Source: Erythroxylum novogranatense (lineage: Eukaryota > Streptophyta > Magnoliopsida > Malpighiales > Erythroxylaceae). From it: a DNA stretch of 64,000 nucleotides. Below, piece after piece: positions 12,076-24,564 of the stretch; position 1 is the first letter of the stretch; the number at the start of each line of letters is the position of its first letter. Under the pieces are notes generated by a model. That model ran no database searches, was not told the origin of the DNA, and saw nothing but the letters and a program-made list of their open reading frames with translations. The translations under genes were made by a program, and so were the position numbers. Location: contig CM057228.1 in NCBI GenBank assembly GCA_029891385.1, forward strand, positions 64,300,523 through 64,364,522. Reading direction: 5' to 3'.

Positions 12076-13725
12076 AATGCCCTACCTGTAAAATTTTGAC
12101 CATGCATCTCATACATAATATATATCAAATATACGCATCGAAAAATAAAACGAAACCTCAAAAAATAGATTTACTCATACATATAGATATAGATAACAAA
12201 AACTTGAAATTTAATATGTTTACATACCTTTCCAATGATCTCCTTCATTCTTTAATCTTCTCAGCGATGGGTTGTCATAAACTACAACGATCAATGTAGA
12301 CCATCTTTAATAATTAAATTCCACATAAAGATAGAAGGATGAAACCTTATTAGGAGATGGCTAGAATTCTTTTTATGTGCTAGCATAAACAAGAACTCTT
12401 GTGAAAGAGAGAAAAATAGTGTGCGTGTTAAAAAGAACCTTTCTTTCACTTGTGTGTTACACAAGATGCACAAAAATCATGATTATAGTAAGTTAATAGT
12501 CATAAATAACATGCATTAATGGAAGCTAATGACCATGAATAACATACATTAATGGAAGTTTTGGAATTTAATGGCCAAATTGGCAGCCAGCAACACTTGT
12601 TTCCTATCCATTCCATGTAATGTTTTCTACCACGATCACATCATGATACAGTCTCGAAATACTCTCTCAATCTTAAATCACCATTCAATACCATTTTACT
12701 CGTCCTTCAGATCTCCTATGTTTGTGACCCATTAGGTTCCTATGGACACTTAGATTAACACTTAATTCAAGTAAGTCAAGAGCGGCATCTAACAACATGT
12801 CATGACCCTCAATTAACCAGAAAGTTAGTGGTTTGACTACGAACCCTTCCATATGCAATGTTGCCATGCAATTAATCCTTTCACTATCTATACCCCACTT
12901 GGTTTAGAGTATGGTCAAAGTGTTAACTCCTACTAGATTGACTATGTCACGTCTAGTCTAAATGATATTAAATCTTGTCCTAAGGATCTCATTACTCTAT
13001 GTATCATTGAATACTCTCTTCATGACACATATCTGCTCTGGCCAGAAACTTCCGAGTAATGACCTTGATAAGAGGCCATGGGTATCATCTCCTTCTATCA
13101 GGAGTGGTGAATCCTTTATTGGCTACTCAGTTACCTCTAAATAACTCAAGTTGTACCCAATCGCCACCCTATTAGTAACCCCTGAAAGGCGCTGATGACT
13201 AGAATCAAAGCATAGGACTAATATCCGATATATCTGTAAGCACCCCAAGTCAAGCGATACTTGCACCATTGCTACGATGAGACTATCATTGGCACTGGAA
13301 TATAATATCCATATGATTGCCTTATAGTTGATCAATCCAATGTACTTACTACCCTTAGTAAGTATCCACATGTTAACTCTAAAAAACTCATCTCTACAGC
13401 TAATGAGATCTACTACTAGATCCAATCAAGGAGTATAACATGTGGTAATTTATCTTAATTAACGATATCCCATCTCATTAATCCTGTGAACAGGGAAAGT
13501 TTAGATACTAACATAATCACACATGATAGGAATCTCATTATCATGATCTCATCATGATTTCCTCCATGTTGTGTTTTATGTGAAGGACTTCATTAAATAA
13601 ATTTAAGATCAACATCAAAACTATAAATTATGAACATCGAAATAATGAAAAATGTCTTTATGAATCATAAAATGATTTATACAATAAGTGCTAAAGGTGA
13701 TTACCTTTAGAGCACTTCTCTAACA
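12076..13725 (-). mobile_element. 3' LTR of a Ty1/copia element (left end unresolved)
   Basis: On the minus strand, AAGTGGGAGTT at 13737-13727 is a polypurine tract. It is followed by TGTTAGAGAAG, the LTR start, at 13725. The sequence to the left contains blocks often seen in plant copia LTRs (a phrase equivalent to CTAAGTGTCCATAGGAACC at about 12760-12740). The 3' end of the LTR could not be fixed by eye. It may be truncated at 12076 by the neighbouring LTR. Confidence 0.5.
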
Positions 13726-16025
13726 AACTCCCACTTAAAGCCAATCGCTTTAATATCTAATACCAAAGCCATGTACATATGACATAAAACTCTTTTGAAA
13801 CATAGGTTTAGTTAACAGATTAGCTATATTCTAATCGGTGGAAACTGTCTCTATCTTGAAATCATTCCTACCAATGATTTCTCTAATCAAATGGTAGCAC
13901 CTGAGTACATGTTCAGACTTTTGATGAGACCTCGACTCCTTCGCCTGCATTATAGCGTTATTGTTGTTATAATACAACTGCCCTGGATCACCGATGCTTA
14001 AAACCAAACCAATTTCCATTATGAACTTCTTAATCCAATCTTCTTCCTTTGTTGCTTATGAAGCTGCAATGTACTCTACCTTTGTCGTCGAATCTGTAGT
14101 TGTCTCTTATTTGAAACTTTTTCAACTGATTGTACCACCATTCAATGTGAATACATATTTGGATTAGGATCTAGAGTTATTCTTATTAGATTGGAAACTG
14201 GCATCAGTATACGTACTAACCACATGATCACCTTCTTCATATGCCAAGAATACATCTTTAGTTCTTCTCAAATACTTAAGGATATTCTTGACAACCATCT
14301 AATGACCCTCACCAAGGTTTGACTAGTATCTACTCGTAACACTTAGATCATACTAGACATTAGGTCTAATATATAACATAGCGTATATGATTGATCTTAT
14401 AGTCGAAAGCATAAGGAATCAAACTCATGTGAGTCCTCTCATCTTGTGTCTTTGGACAGAGAATTAGAGAGTGTAATCCTATGTAATATAGGAAGACAAC
14501 CTCTCTTAGACTTCTCCATGGTAAATATATTTAACAACTTGTCTGTATATGTAAACTGAGAAAGATCAAGCAACCTTTTAGATCTATCTTTATAAATCCT
14601 TACCCCCAAAATATAACTTTCTTCTCCAAGATATTTCATAGATAAGTTCTTAGCTAACCAAAATTTGACTTATTATAAAGTAGAGACAACGTTTTCTATT
14701 AGCAATATGTCAATTACATATAGTACAAAGAATACAATTGCACTCCCACTAACCTTCTTATACATACAAAGCTCATCCAGGTTTTGTAAGAAATCAAACT
14801 CTTTAATTGTCTCATCAAATCGGATATTCTAACTCCTGGATGCTTCAATCCATAAATCAATTTTTGAAGTTTGCCTGTCTTTTCTCCATTCATGGATATG
14901 AAACCATCAGGTTATGTCATATACATATCCTCGGTTAGGTTTCCATTAAGGAAAGTCGTCTTCACTTCCGTTTTCCATATCTTATAATCATAAAGAGCGG
15001 CGATGGGTAGGAGTATCCTAATGGATTTAAGCAAAGATACTAGGCTAAATGTTTCGTCATACTCAACACTTTGCCTTTGACAATAACCTTTAGCTACAAG
15101 CCTAGCTATATGAACAACTATATTACCCTCAATGTTAGTTTTATTTTTAAAAATCCAATTACACCCTATGGGTATTATCCATTCCAGTGCATCAACCAAA
15201 GTCCATACTTTGTTTTCATATATGGAATCCATTTTGGATTGCATAGCTTAAATACATTTTTCATATTCTGAACTCTTCAGAACCTCTTCATAGGTAGTAG
15301 GCTCATCATCTTCTATAAGTAATATGTTGTTAAGTTCACTTATGAGAAATTCATATCTCTCAGGAACATGACGTATCCTACCTGACCTATGAACTTTTTG
15401 TGTGTTAGAAGGTTAAGTTGTTGTTTCATCTTCACGAACAAAAGTCTTTGGTCTAAGCAGTTGATCTACGTCTGTTTTAGCATCTTGAACTTTCACAAGT
15501 TCAATTTTGCTCCCACTATCTTCTCTTATAAGAAACTCTTTCTCTGAAAAGACAACATGTTTTAAAATAAACACCTTTTGTTTTGAAACTTAGTAGAACT
15601 AATATCATAGAGTTTCCTTAGGATATCCTATAAACAAACACTTGTTATATTTACCTTCAAGCTTATCTGACTAAATCCGCTTCACATAAGCAGGACAATC
15701 CCAAACTTTCATATAAGAAAGATAGGATTTCTTGTTAGTTCATATCTCACATGGAGCAACACTAACTGACTTGGATAAGACTTTGTTTAATACATAGACA
15801 AAAGTTTCGGGTGCATACCCCTAAAAGGATTTTGATAAATCCGCTAAACCCATCACAAACCTCACCATGTATAACAAGGTTCAATTTCTCATCTCATCCA
15901 CACCATTGTGTTGTGCCGTGTAAGGTAGAGTCTACTAGTACAATATTTCATTATCCCTGAGATATTCCAAAAACTCTTGGTTTAAGTATTTACCACCTCG
16001 ATCCAATCGAAGTGAATTAATATTT
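13726..16025 (-). pseudogene. Decayed Ty1/copia pol: integrase, RT, RNase H
   Basis: Minus-strand domains come in copia order. The integrase core is at about 16020-15850 (LDRGGKYLNQEFLEYL, then AQHNGVDEMRN). The RT start is at 15244-14912 (GCNWIFKNKT, RLVAKGYCQ, TFLNGNL) and the RT end at 14639-14439 (YILGVRIYKDRS). RNase H is at 14019-13831 (YYNNNNAIMQAKESRSHQKSEHV is the part around the last catalytic region). Integrase before RT identifies Ty1/copia. Stops and frameshifts are frequent, and gag and protease are missing, so this is a 5'-truncated relic. The polypurine tract and 3' LTR follow to the left. Confidence 0.8.
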
Positions 16026-17973
16026 CTACCAAGTAGAAGAATTATTTTTAGTAAAACAAAATACTAATTTAGTTTCTTATAACCTAGGTGGTGCTATTTC
16101 AATTACAAAAGAAGTATTATCACACAAATGTTTAGAAGCAAAATTACCTAAAAATTACAACTTGGAGATATTCAATTATGTTGCTCTGAATATTTTGAAG
16201 TTTCACAACAATATAGATGTGACTTTACTAGTTATCAAAAACAAAGAAAATGAGTGCTCATCGGTTACTCGGCCAACAGGCAGATGGGTGGTAGTTATAA
16301 GTAAGGTTCGAAGTACTTCCCCAACAAGCTATTATATTGCTTTTGGCATACCTGTTACATTGCTTTGCTACTATTCAAATTTATGAGTATCCATTACTCG
16401 GACTCATACAAATTAGATGTTAAGTGCTCATACGAAACAGGTAGTGGCATCTTTATTTAATTTGATATCTTAAATTTAAGTCTAAAACAAATATAAAAAT
16501 GAAAAGCACCTAACAAAGAAGCTCGAACTTTAACTTTCCATTCCCTTCGAATCTCGTATCATTTGCCAACTGTTTAAACATGCTTATTGCTCGAGATCCT
16601 GAACTTTCAAACAATGATAATTACATTATTAAAGAGTAATTTACAAAATTTAGATTCAAAAGCTTACATGGCATATTATTACTATCCATGCGATGAATAT
16701 TCAATTAAAATTACATCAAAACTTTGATTTTAAAGTTGATATTATTTTAGTTCCAAATAATCAGAAAATTCTAAAATAAAATTATAGCTCATATTTAATT
16801 TATTAGCATGAATAGAAATACAAGAAGCGTGATACATTATTTTAAAAGAAATTTAACAATTGTTTTTTCTAAAATTTTGCATAATTCTTGTGTTAATTTA
16901 AATATTATTTTGCTGCCAACTTAATGGTTCGCATAATCCTTAGTTTCAGGTTAATATAGATCAACTAATCTTTCAGTACTGGCTGTAAACATTACTTTGC
17001 AAAGTATAATTAGTTCTTGTCCTTTAGACTTGTTCCCACGTCTGCATTTATCTTCCCCAAATTTTTTCTTGAAGGAAAAGTTCCCTTAATCAAACCTGTG
17101 ACTTTTGATTGATCTTTTCCTTGCACTCACTAAATTTTTCAAGTAAAAAAGTTTCTGAAACACATGCACACACGTATATATCTTCATGAGATGGATTTGC
17201 TTCTTCCGAATGCTAACATAGCTGCAGGGAGGCTTCATGAGATTTAAAACAGATCTTAGGCATGTTTCATTTTTCCTCCATTAGTTTGTACAGCATAATT
17301 ATTCCGATCAACGTAATCACTCCCAATAGTTAGATTCTAGTGTCGAAATATAAAACTATCAGATGCTTTGGCACAGATTAATAATTTTAAGTTCTTATCT
17401 ACCGGGTTACTCAACGTTTTAAATTTATACACACAATCCGATAAAAACAAGATTATTTGCGGTTTTATGATTTATTGCAATATTTACTATATGCAAAGAA
17501 AGTTAAAGCTTCTTATCATTCTATTCTGTCTTTAGGAACCATAACAAGATTTGGATTGGTTGATAGGAATAGTAAGCAAATTTTCTACAACAAGAAAAAC
17601 TTCATTAATAAGCCAATTAATTTTATATATTTAATCTCAAAGACGGTATGGCTTACTGATTTGGCTTGCCGGATCAATAATTTGGGATCCCAAAGTTAGA
17701 TAAACAACAGCCATAATATATATAAACAGAAGCCATAATAATTTGGCAGATCACAGTTGTATCAAGAGCAATCCCAAGAATGGAATTTGAGTCCACTCAA
17801 TCAAACATATATATAACTGAATTATTGCATACCTTAATGCATCAGCCATTCAGATACTACATCTCATTCGGTAGAAGTCCTTGAATCCCTTCGCAGATTA
17901 AATCTATATTGCAATTGCTGAAGAAGGAATAGTATCATTCTTCTCCAGTCAGGGAGCCTTCATTACCATCTTT
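16026..17973. other. Intergenic region downstream of the MYB gene
   Basis: This AT-rich DNA has no recognisable gene or transposon. Small frames at 16162-16386 and 17457-17699 show no domain or homologue I recognise. The MYB 3' UTR and polyadenylation site should lie in the right-hand few hundred bases. Confidence 0.4.
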
Positions 17974-19477
17974 TCATAAAATTAATCCTTCACCAGTCCA
18001 GAAATCAACATTTGATTCCTCAAGAATTTTCATTGAAGTTAGGCCAGTTCCTGCTGTACAATTTACTTCAGGCACAGAACTATAGCCACAGCACAACGGA
18101 GAAAGCTCTTCCCAAAATGTATCCTGAGAGGGCAAACAAGAAATTCTCTCTCCCATTTTTTCCTGAGAAGTAGCATTGGTGACAGAATTTTCAGTTTCTA
18201 ACATTTCTATGTGGTCGACTACAGATTCTGAGTTTTCCCTCGGATCGTCTTTCTCCTGAACTGCTGTTTGCATTTGTTTATGATGCTTCTTTAAGTTGGT
18301 ATGCCAGTGGTTTTTGATTTCGTTATCTGTTCTTCCAGGTAATTTCTTCGCAATCCTAGACCACCTGCAGGAGAAATTAGTTGATCAGCTATAACCATGT
18401 GCACAGAGAAAGTTCAAACACGGCCTTTGTAGGATTATTTCTGAAGGTTTCAGGGACAGGAAAGTTCTCTAAACGATCTAAACTTATCGAAAGCATAAGG
18501 TAATTTCGTGGAATTGGGCTAGCTATTACGTATGTATTACAAGACGTACTAGACGTCATTCAAACATGGAATAAGTTAAAGAGACTATGTTTACTTATTT
18601 CCATGTTTCCTGTGCATTTGAATGATCAAATCATCCTCTTCTTCGGAGAAATTTCCATGTTTTACACCAGGGCGGAGGTAGTTGAGCCACCTAAGTCTGC
18701 AACTCTTCCCACACCTTGATAGACCTGTAACAACGTAATTTAAGCTTTATTGACTTGCACGGAATTTCACTGCTTTTACGTGTTGGGACGGAATTTCAAG
18801 CAAGGAAAATAAAAGAACTATGTTAGGGCAAAGCAAGTGAAAATACTTCCTTTGAAATACATAGAAAGTCAAAAGCCTAATGCTTCTACCATTACTGATA
18901 GATCATCGTCAGGTAAAATCCATTAGTTGCATACTTCCTTGTAATTCTAATCCTTATGACTTATCTATTTTCCACGATGTTTCATATGTATTTTTATTTA
19001 CTATCATCAGGAAAACCTAAACATTGATCGCGGCAACCTGATGATACGTTTATTAAATTTATGCTATCTTATCTAAAATCTTAAACAATATAAGTGGAGA
19101 GGACCGGGTGGAGGAGAAAACTGCAAATGGAAACGCTATATCAGTCACTTTGTTGATCAAGTATAAGCTTGCAAAGATGCTTGCCTATTGAAAACTTACA
19201 CTGCAGAAGAAAACCAAGGAATGTTTTCAGTTTTAGTGGACTCTAGGTTAGCAGAAGAAAACCTAGGAATGTCTTCAGTTTTAGTGGACTCTAGGTTATT
19301 ACTCCACATAATTGTTTAATGAGCAAACAAAACTCATTCCATACCCGCAAACTTGGGAATTTTACGCCAATTCCAGCAGCCATATCTTTGTATATATGCT
19401 CTCAACTTGTCATCTTCTTCTCGACTCCATGTACCTTTCTTGAGTCCATTCTTATCGACTATAGCTCGTCTGACCAT
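17974..19477 (-). CDS. R2R3-MYB transcription factor, three exons
   Basis: This is a nuclear DNA-binding regulator of 217 residues. Exon 1 is 19477-19345 (133 bp), exon 2 is 18724-18595 (130 bp) and exon 3 is 18364-17974 (391 bp). Introns are 18725-19344 (phase 1) and 18365-18594 (phase 2), both GT-AG. The 133/130 bp exon lengths and phases are the standard plant R2R3-MYB pattern. R2 (about residues 14-64) has Trp in [15 protein letters not shown] and LRWLNYL. R3 (about 67-115) starts with Phe (GNFSEEED), then [18 protein letters not shown] and NHWH. The bHLH-binding signature in R3 is absent. The C-terminus is acidic and ends with [11 protein letters not shown], faintly like the FW motif of subgroup 2 (MYB13/14/15), so a stress-type MYB is possible but not established. 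The start at 19477 is chosen for exon length; an in-frame ATG at 19519 would add 14 residues. No coding lesion is seen. Confidence 0.88.
19203..19298. repeat. 48 bp tandem duplication in MYB intron 1
   Basis: Two head-to-tail 48 bp units (19203-19250 and 19251-19298) differ at two positions. They begin GCAGAAGAAAACC and end GACTCTAGGTTA. They lie about 50 bp inside the 5' end of intron 1 on the minus strand. Confidence 0.9.
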
Positions 19478-19520
19478 GTCTAAGATGAGGTTTTCTGTAT
19501 ATAATTTCTCGGAGTTCAAA

Positions 19521-19578
19521 GTGCTGCCAAACTATGATCAGTTCTTTCTGTGCTGCCAAACTCAGATCAGTTCTTTCA
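19521..19578. repeat. 29 bp tandem duplication upstream of the MYB start
   Basis: Two 29 bp units (19521-19549 and 19550-19578) begin GTGCTGCCAAACT and end CAGTTCTTTC, differing at three or so positions. They lie 45-100 bp upstream of the predicted ATG, in the likely 5' UTR or core promoter. On the minus strand each carries GAAAGAACTGATC. Confidence 0.85.
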
Positions 19579-19594
19579 CTTTCCGTCCACTTTC

Positions 19595-19612
19595 ATTTAT
19601 ATCATAAATATT
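19595..19612 (-). promoter_or_regulatory. Candidate TATA region of the MYB gene
   Basis: On the minus strand the sequence reads AAATATTTATGATATAAAT, 118-135 bp upstream of the ATG at 19477. Position and composition suit a plant core promoter. AT-rich background makes this weak. Confidence 0.3.
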
Positions 19613-20239
19613 TTCGAACCCTGAACGTGTTCAAACTAGCAACCTCTAGCATTACTAATCTTTGGTGAATATGAGCAGGTGCAAAAAAAAAACCAAAAAG
19701 GGATGCCATGATGCTAACGTCCTTCCAAATGTTGAGGTCAAGGTCCTCCGACAGAAAATCATCCACCACGAGCTCACGATTTTGAATTCCAGTCAATTTC
19801 ACATGCTTTGAATTCTAGTCAACAGTGGAAGGGCTTTTTGCGACTATTTGCTTTATCTTATTGCTTTAGATGCAGCTATCAGCACTAACAATCTAACATT
19901 TTATTTTAGTTGGTTCCTACTAGTCCAATTATGATATAGATGGGATTTTAAATAGAAAGCTCTTCTGTAGATGGGATTTTAAGGAGTTAAACCAGGAAAC
20001 AATATCCAAGAATAAAAATTAACCATAAGAATACTCAAGATTTTAGTGAAATAATTAATATTTAGACAAAGGAAATGGGCACTTTAACCAATGTAAGTAT
20101 AGATAGGAGCAATGAGAAATCATCTAGTTTGTCAAGATTTTTCCCAACTAGCACATAACAAGTATCTATAGGAAGTATAGAGGAGGATTTTGGAGCTAAA
20201 TTCTAGAAACAATTTAAGTAATAGGATTCCTTTTACTAT
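19613..20239. other. MYB upstream region, no gene seen
   Basis: This is likely promoter and intergenic sequence. No coding region is recognised. A near-repeat of ATGGGATTTTAA with flanking bases occurs at about 19939 and 19971. Confidence 0.4.
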
Positions 20240-20565
20240 TTATCAAATTGATTAAAATGTGCATCATTTACACTTCTTTCAACATTATTATTAATGGAAA
20301 ACCACTCAAACATACCCCTACTTATTCATAATTTGCATTGAAATCCTCTCAAGGCGAATGTAGAAGCTTCACCTATCACTAAATATATAAAATGGTCGAG
20401 ATAAAAAATCTTTCCTTTGTGAATGACCTTATTCTATTGTGTAGAGCTAATGAAAGCTCTATAATATTACACATATAAACATTAAAACATTTCAATGAAC
20501 TGTCCAACCTTAAAATCAACCTAGAGGAGGATTGCATCTTTGTTTCATGAATCAACCCCATTTAA
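20240..20565 (+). pseudogene. LINE reverse-transcriptase relic, left part
   Basis: The plus strand reads fragments equivalent to PYLFIICIEILSRR, then a decayed version of the FADD-containing block. That is the order found in plant L1-type LINE RT after the DPLSPYLF motif. Stops are frequent. The relic resumes at 32181 on the other side of the inserted LTR element. Confidence 0.6.
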
Positions 20566-23500
20566 TGTAACACCCCACTCCCGCATGACCCGAACCCGAC
20601 ATCGATGGTGATATCCGAGTTCGTGTCCCGCGAGGGTGGCGTGCTACATCACTCGATCGATCAAAATTCGTATAAATAAATATTTTTCAAACACTCATTC
20701 CATCGAGCCATTTCCTTTTCTTTCATTTACACTAATATGCGCGGAAAAAAGAGACAATTTGCATCAACGCATAGATAACCATTTTCGTTAATACAATCGC
20801 CAGTTATTACAAATAGTCAACCATAAATTACAATAACCATTTTATGAACAAAAAGAACCACATTGGCCCATTACACATCCAATTAGTCATTTTGGAATAC
20901 AATTCTATTGGATACTAATGCATTTAAAGCCGATCCCGATCTCTTCTCTACTTCAATACCCAACAACGTTATCGCCCATTGCCTAACGGGTATTCTTCGA
21001 GTCCTGAAAATAATTGCAAATTTTGGGTGAGTTTGTGAACTCGGTGAGAAACCATCATCGATGGTTCACTCAACTCATGCATATTCAATCAATTTACTAA
21101 ATAATACATACGATCACATTTCTCAAATGTAAGGCATTTCGCCTTTAACACAATTCATATTCAATCATTTATAGATGCAATGCACATGTGACACTTTTCA
21201 TTTTCATTTCATTCTTTGTGACCGTGCGCTGGCGCCCGATGGCGGGCACATTGCGTTGAGCCGATGGCTCGAAAATATTGGGCTTGAAGCCCTGATACAT
21301 TGAGCCTGAGGCTCTGAATACGTTGGACCCGAGGTCCTGTGCGTTGAGCTGAAAGCTCTCATATACGTTGGGCGTGATATGCCCTGATACGAGGGCTGCT
21401 CCGGTCACAACTGCCTTTATCTGATCATACTTTTATGCATGCAATGTACGTGTTTCAATTCACATTCACAGTCATTTTACATTTCAAAGACCAATTCCAT
21501 TCCTTCGACCTTGGTCCGTAATTCATCACTAATAAATTTCATATTCACAAATTATTCCATTGAAGCACCCATGCATAGTTACACACAAATAGTACTTCGA
21601 TATCACATTCCAAATATTTCAGACACCTACGGTCCAAAATCAGGCAAAATCAAACACACATAACCCTCCATTATCTCCACATGACATAATTGCAAAATAT
21701 TAAACACATAAAGGTTGAGGAACCAACTAGGTTACTCACCTGTGTTTTCGAGCCAAAATCTGGCCATCTCAGTGACGTCGGTGGACCGACGCTTCAAGTG
21801 TGACTCTATAACAGTGACAGTATACAAACATTATCAATTGTTCAATCAGAACTATATCAGAATGCACATGTAACACTTAGAAGGTGCACAATGCATGATC
21901 ATGATATTCCCGTCCCTAATCCCATTTTTTTCCATCATAAAAATTAGTCTAAAAATTAGATACCTATTGGCGCTGACGGTGCGCAATTCGGACCTCTATA
22001 GGTCCCCAATTAAACAAAACAGTAATTAGACAGACCCTTATCCGGACCCACGTCAATCTCCCGTCTAAAAATCTCGAATCTCTCAGAAAATGAAATTCAA
22101 TATTCTATGAATCCGATGCCTCAAGAATCAGGTCAATCGGACGTCAGACGTCGGACGTCGGACGGAAGAGTTATTCACGAAAGAAACCAAAATTCACATT
22201 AAATGTATAACCCTTATTTCCTTCTTTGTTTTCCTGATTTCTAACCAAAATTTAATCTATCATATCCCTTTCTACACATTTCAGAAAAATGCAAACTATA
22301 CCTTGTTGGAAAGATAATGAAACCCTCTACAATTCTCAAGAAGACCATAAAAATCAATTTCACCCCTAAGGGTGTTAAAAATCCAATCAAACCTACTGCC
22401 CACTCAAAACCTATCAAAACAGGGCAGTACATTGCAAATTCAGTAACTCTCTGATTCTTCAGTCAACAATTACACAATAATTAAGGCAGTAAGATCACAA
22501 CGTTATCTACAACTTTAATGAACCACCCAAAATCAGATTCACTTGCTAACTATGCCAAACAATTCACCAAAGCATCAGCCCTCAGAATTTTCCCAATCTG
22601 AACAACACATTTCACAACAGTATATCTCTTAGCACAAATGTCACCAAATTCACTACCTTATATCACTGGAAAGATAAGATCTCAAACTTCAATTTTCATG
22701 AAGAACTCAACATCCAATTCGATCTCTAATAATTTCAAATCTGTTATACAAGTTTCTGTCATGATCAGCAGTTAACATCCTAATGCAGGTTCAGATTTTG
22801 AAAATCCATAACTCCCACATCTGATCTCTAAAACTTATATGCCATATACCATTTTCAATATAAATGTGTCTTATAAAACTCTTCAGTAGATCCCTAACAC
22901 CAATTCAGTTCACACAAATTACTAAAATTCCTCCAAATCAGAATGTACACCAAATCTACCATTTCAACTAGGTTTCATTCAATGCATTAAAACAGCCAAC
23001 AGTTATTGGTCCATAAATCCTACTAGACATATCGAAAAATTGCAAAATCAGTGGCATTGGAAAGCTAACTGAATAGGCTTAAACTTTCATTTAGTCCATT
23101 TTCCTAATTCCTTCTCAATTAATTTAGAAAATTTGCAAAACTCATAGGTTATAAATCCGGATACTGTTCACATCATTTCCAGCAGTAACTTTCCAGGCCA
23201 TATTTCACCCTCTTACAGATAAAATTGGACAACACCTATTTCACACAAAAATGTAGCCAACAAACCAAAGTTTAAGTGGGCACAAACCTTGCCTAATTTT
23301 CATATCTAAACAATGAGTTATGATCAAATCAGTATACTAGGTCAAAATCAATTTCCAGCTTTACTTCTCCAATTCACTTCCTATCATACCAATTCAATTC
23401 CTACTACCATAGTCATCTCATTTTAACACAAAATCAGTACCTACAATATTCATACATTCACTAGGGCTAATACTCAAAATTTTGCAGCACTCAATTCTTC

Positions 23501-24550
23501 ATTTCTAAGTAAAATCAATCATCCATTTGTATTCAAAATCAAGTTAAAACACTCATTCATACTCCTTCATCAATTCATAACTAACCCTAACCTAACACCC
23601 ACTAATTCAAGCCATATTAGTCATCAATTTAAGGCATCAATAATCATAATAAATGTACCAAACCTCCCATTAATTACTCCTAACTACCATGGCATTCAAT
23701 TTCTAAATCAAATCATAAAGAAAGCTTAACAACAAAACTTACCTACTAGCTTTTCCAACCTTGAATTCCTTTCACCTCTTTACTTCCTACCTTCACTAAT
23801 CACTTCTTCTACCACCATAATATATATTTCATCATCATGGGAAGACTATAGCTTAGTGACAAGTAAGAGAGTTCTTGAGTGTTTGGAGGAAGATGAAAAA
23901 AAGAAGAAGCAAAAATCGATGGTGGTGGGAGAGATGAGTGTTTTAGGTGGAAAACAACAATCCAAGCAATTAAAGCTTGTTTCCCTTCTTTCCTATAACC
24001 ACAACCGTGGGTGAGTGATGATAAGAAGGCATTAATGAGAGGCTAGGTGGCTTTATGCCATTAGTCCAACAATGTAGATGAAAAGTCAACCTATTAATAT
24101 TTTAATCAATTTAAACCTAGTCCAAAATTAATCCAATCAATTCCAATGACCCTAATTTCAATCCCAAAATAATAGACCTAATAATACAGTGCCAGTGGGT
24201 AGAAACTTTCGCTACCAAAAATCGACCGGTTCGCCAATTGATGTTTTTTTTTCGGTCCGGGAATTTTCTCCGGAAAAATCTAAAAAAATTTCTAAAAATC
24301 TCTTAAAATAGAAAACAATTTATGGCACACTCAGAATAATTTTTCAAACCCATTAACCACGTTAATCCCAATAAAATTATCTTAGGCACGCAAACCGGAA
24401 ATATCATGTATGCATGCACAGTAATTTTATGTGCACAAATATGACTGTGGACCAATCCTATTATGCATGAGCAATCCTAAGAAATCCCAATCTAGCCCAT
24501 CATATGCCAATTTACTATTCTACCATTCCAATTGAGGGTAGGATGTTACA
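20566..24550 (-). repeat. 3' LTR of the LARD-like element
   Basis: Terminal repeat with TGTAACA...TGTTACA ends. On the plus strand it contains the hairpin motif at 21029-21042, a GC-richer block at about 21230-21400 and a ~180 bp-spaced series of GGAAAG modules (22308, 22668, 23059). Its first kilobase differs from its twin by many one-base indels. Confidence 0.93.
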
Positions 24551-24564
24551 ATTCCCCCCTCTTA
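24551..24564 (-). promoter_or_regulatory. Polypurine tract of the LARD-like element
   Basis: On the minus strand TTAAGAGGGGGGAAT immediately precedes the 3' LTR. The bases before it on that strand read TTCGAGGACGAAATTT, a phrase often found at the 3' end of pol in gypsy chromoviruses. This suggests descent from that group. Confidence 0.75.

Noticed and set aside
2696..12080. The 2701-12075 LTR as a solo LTR
   Set aside because: No matching 5 bp flanks, and a primer-binding site follows its 3' end.
19477..19519. Upstream in-frame ATG of the MYB gene as the true start
   Set aside because: Exon 1 from the inner ATG is exactly the usual 133 bp and the 14 extra residues do not resemble MYB N-termini. 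Not excluded without a transcript.
22241..22432. 63-codon frame, repeated identically at 29870-30061
   Set aside because: It lies at the same place in both twin LTRs and owes its conservation to LTR identity. No domain or plausible start context.
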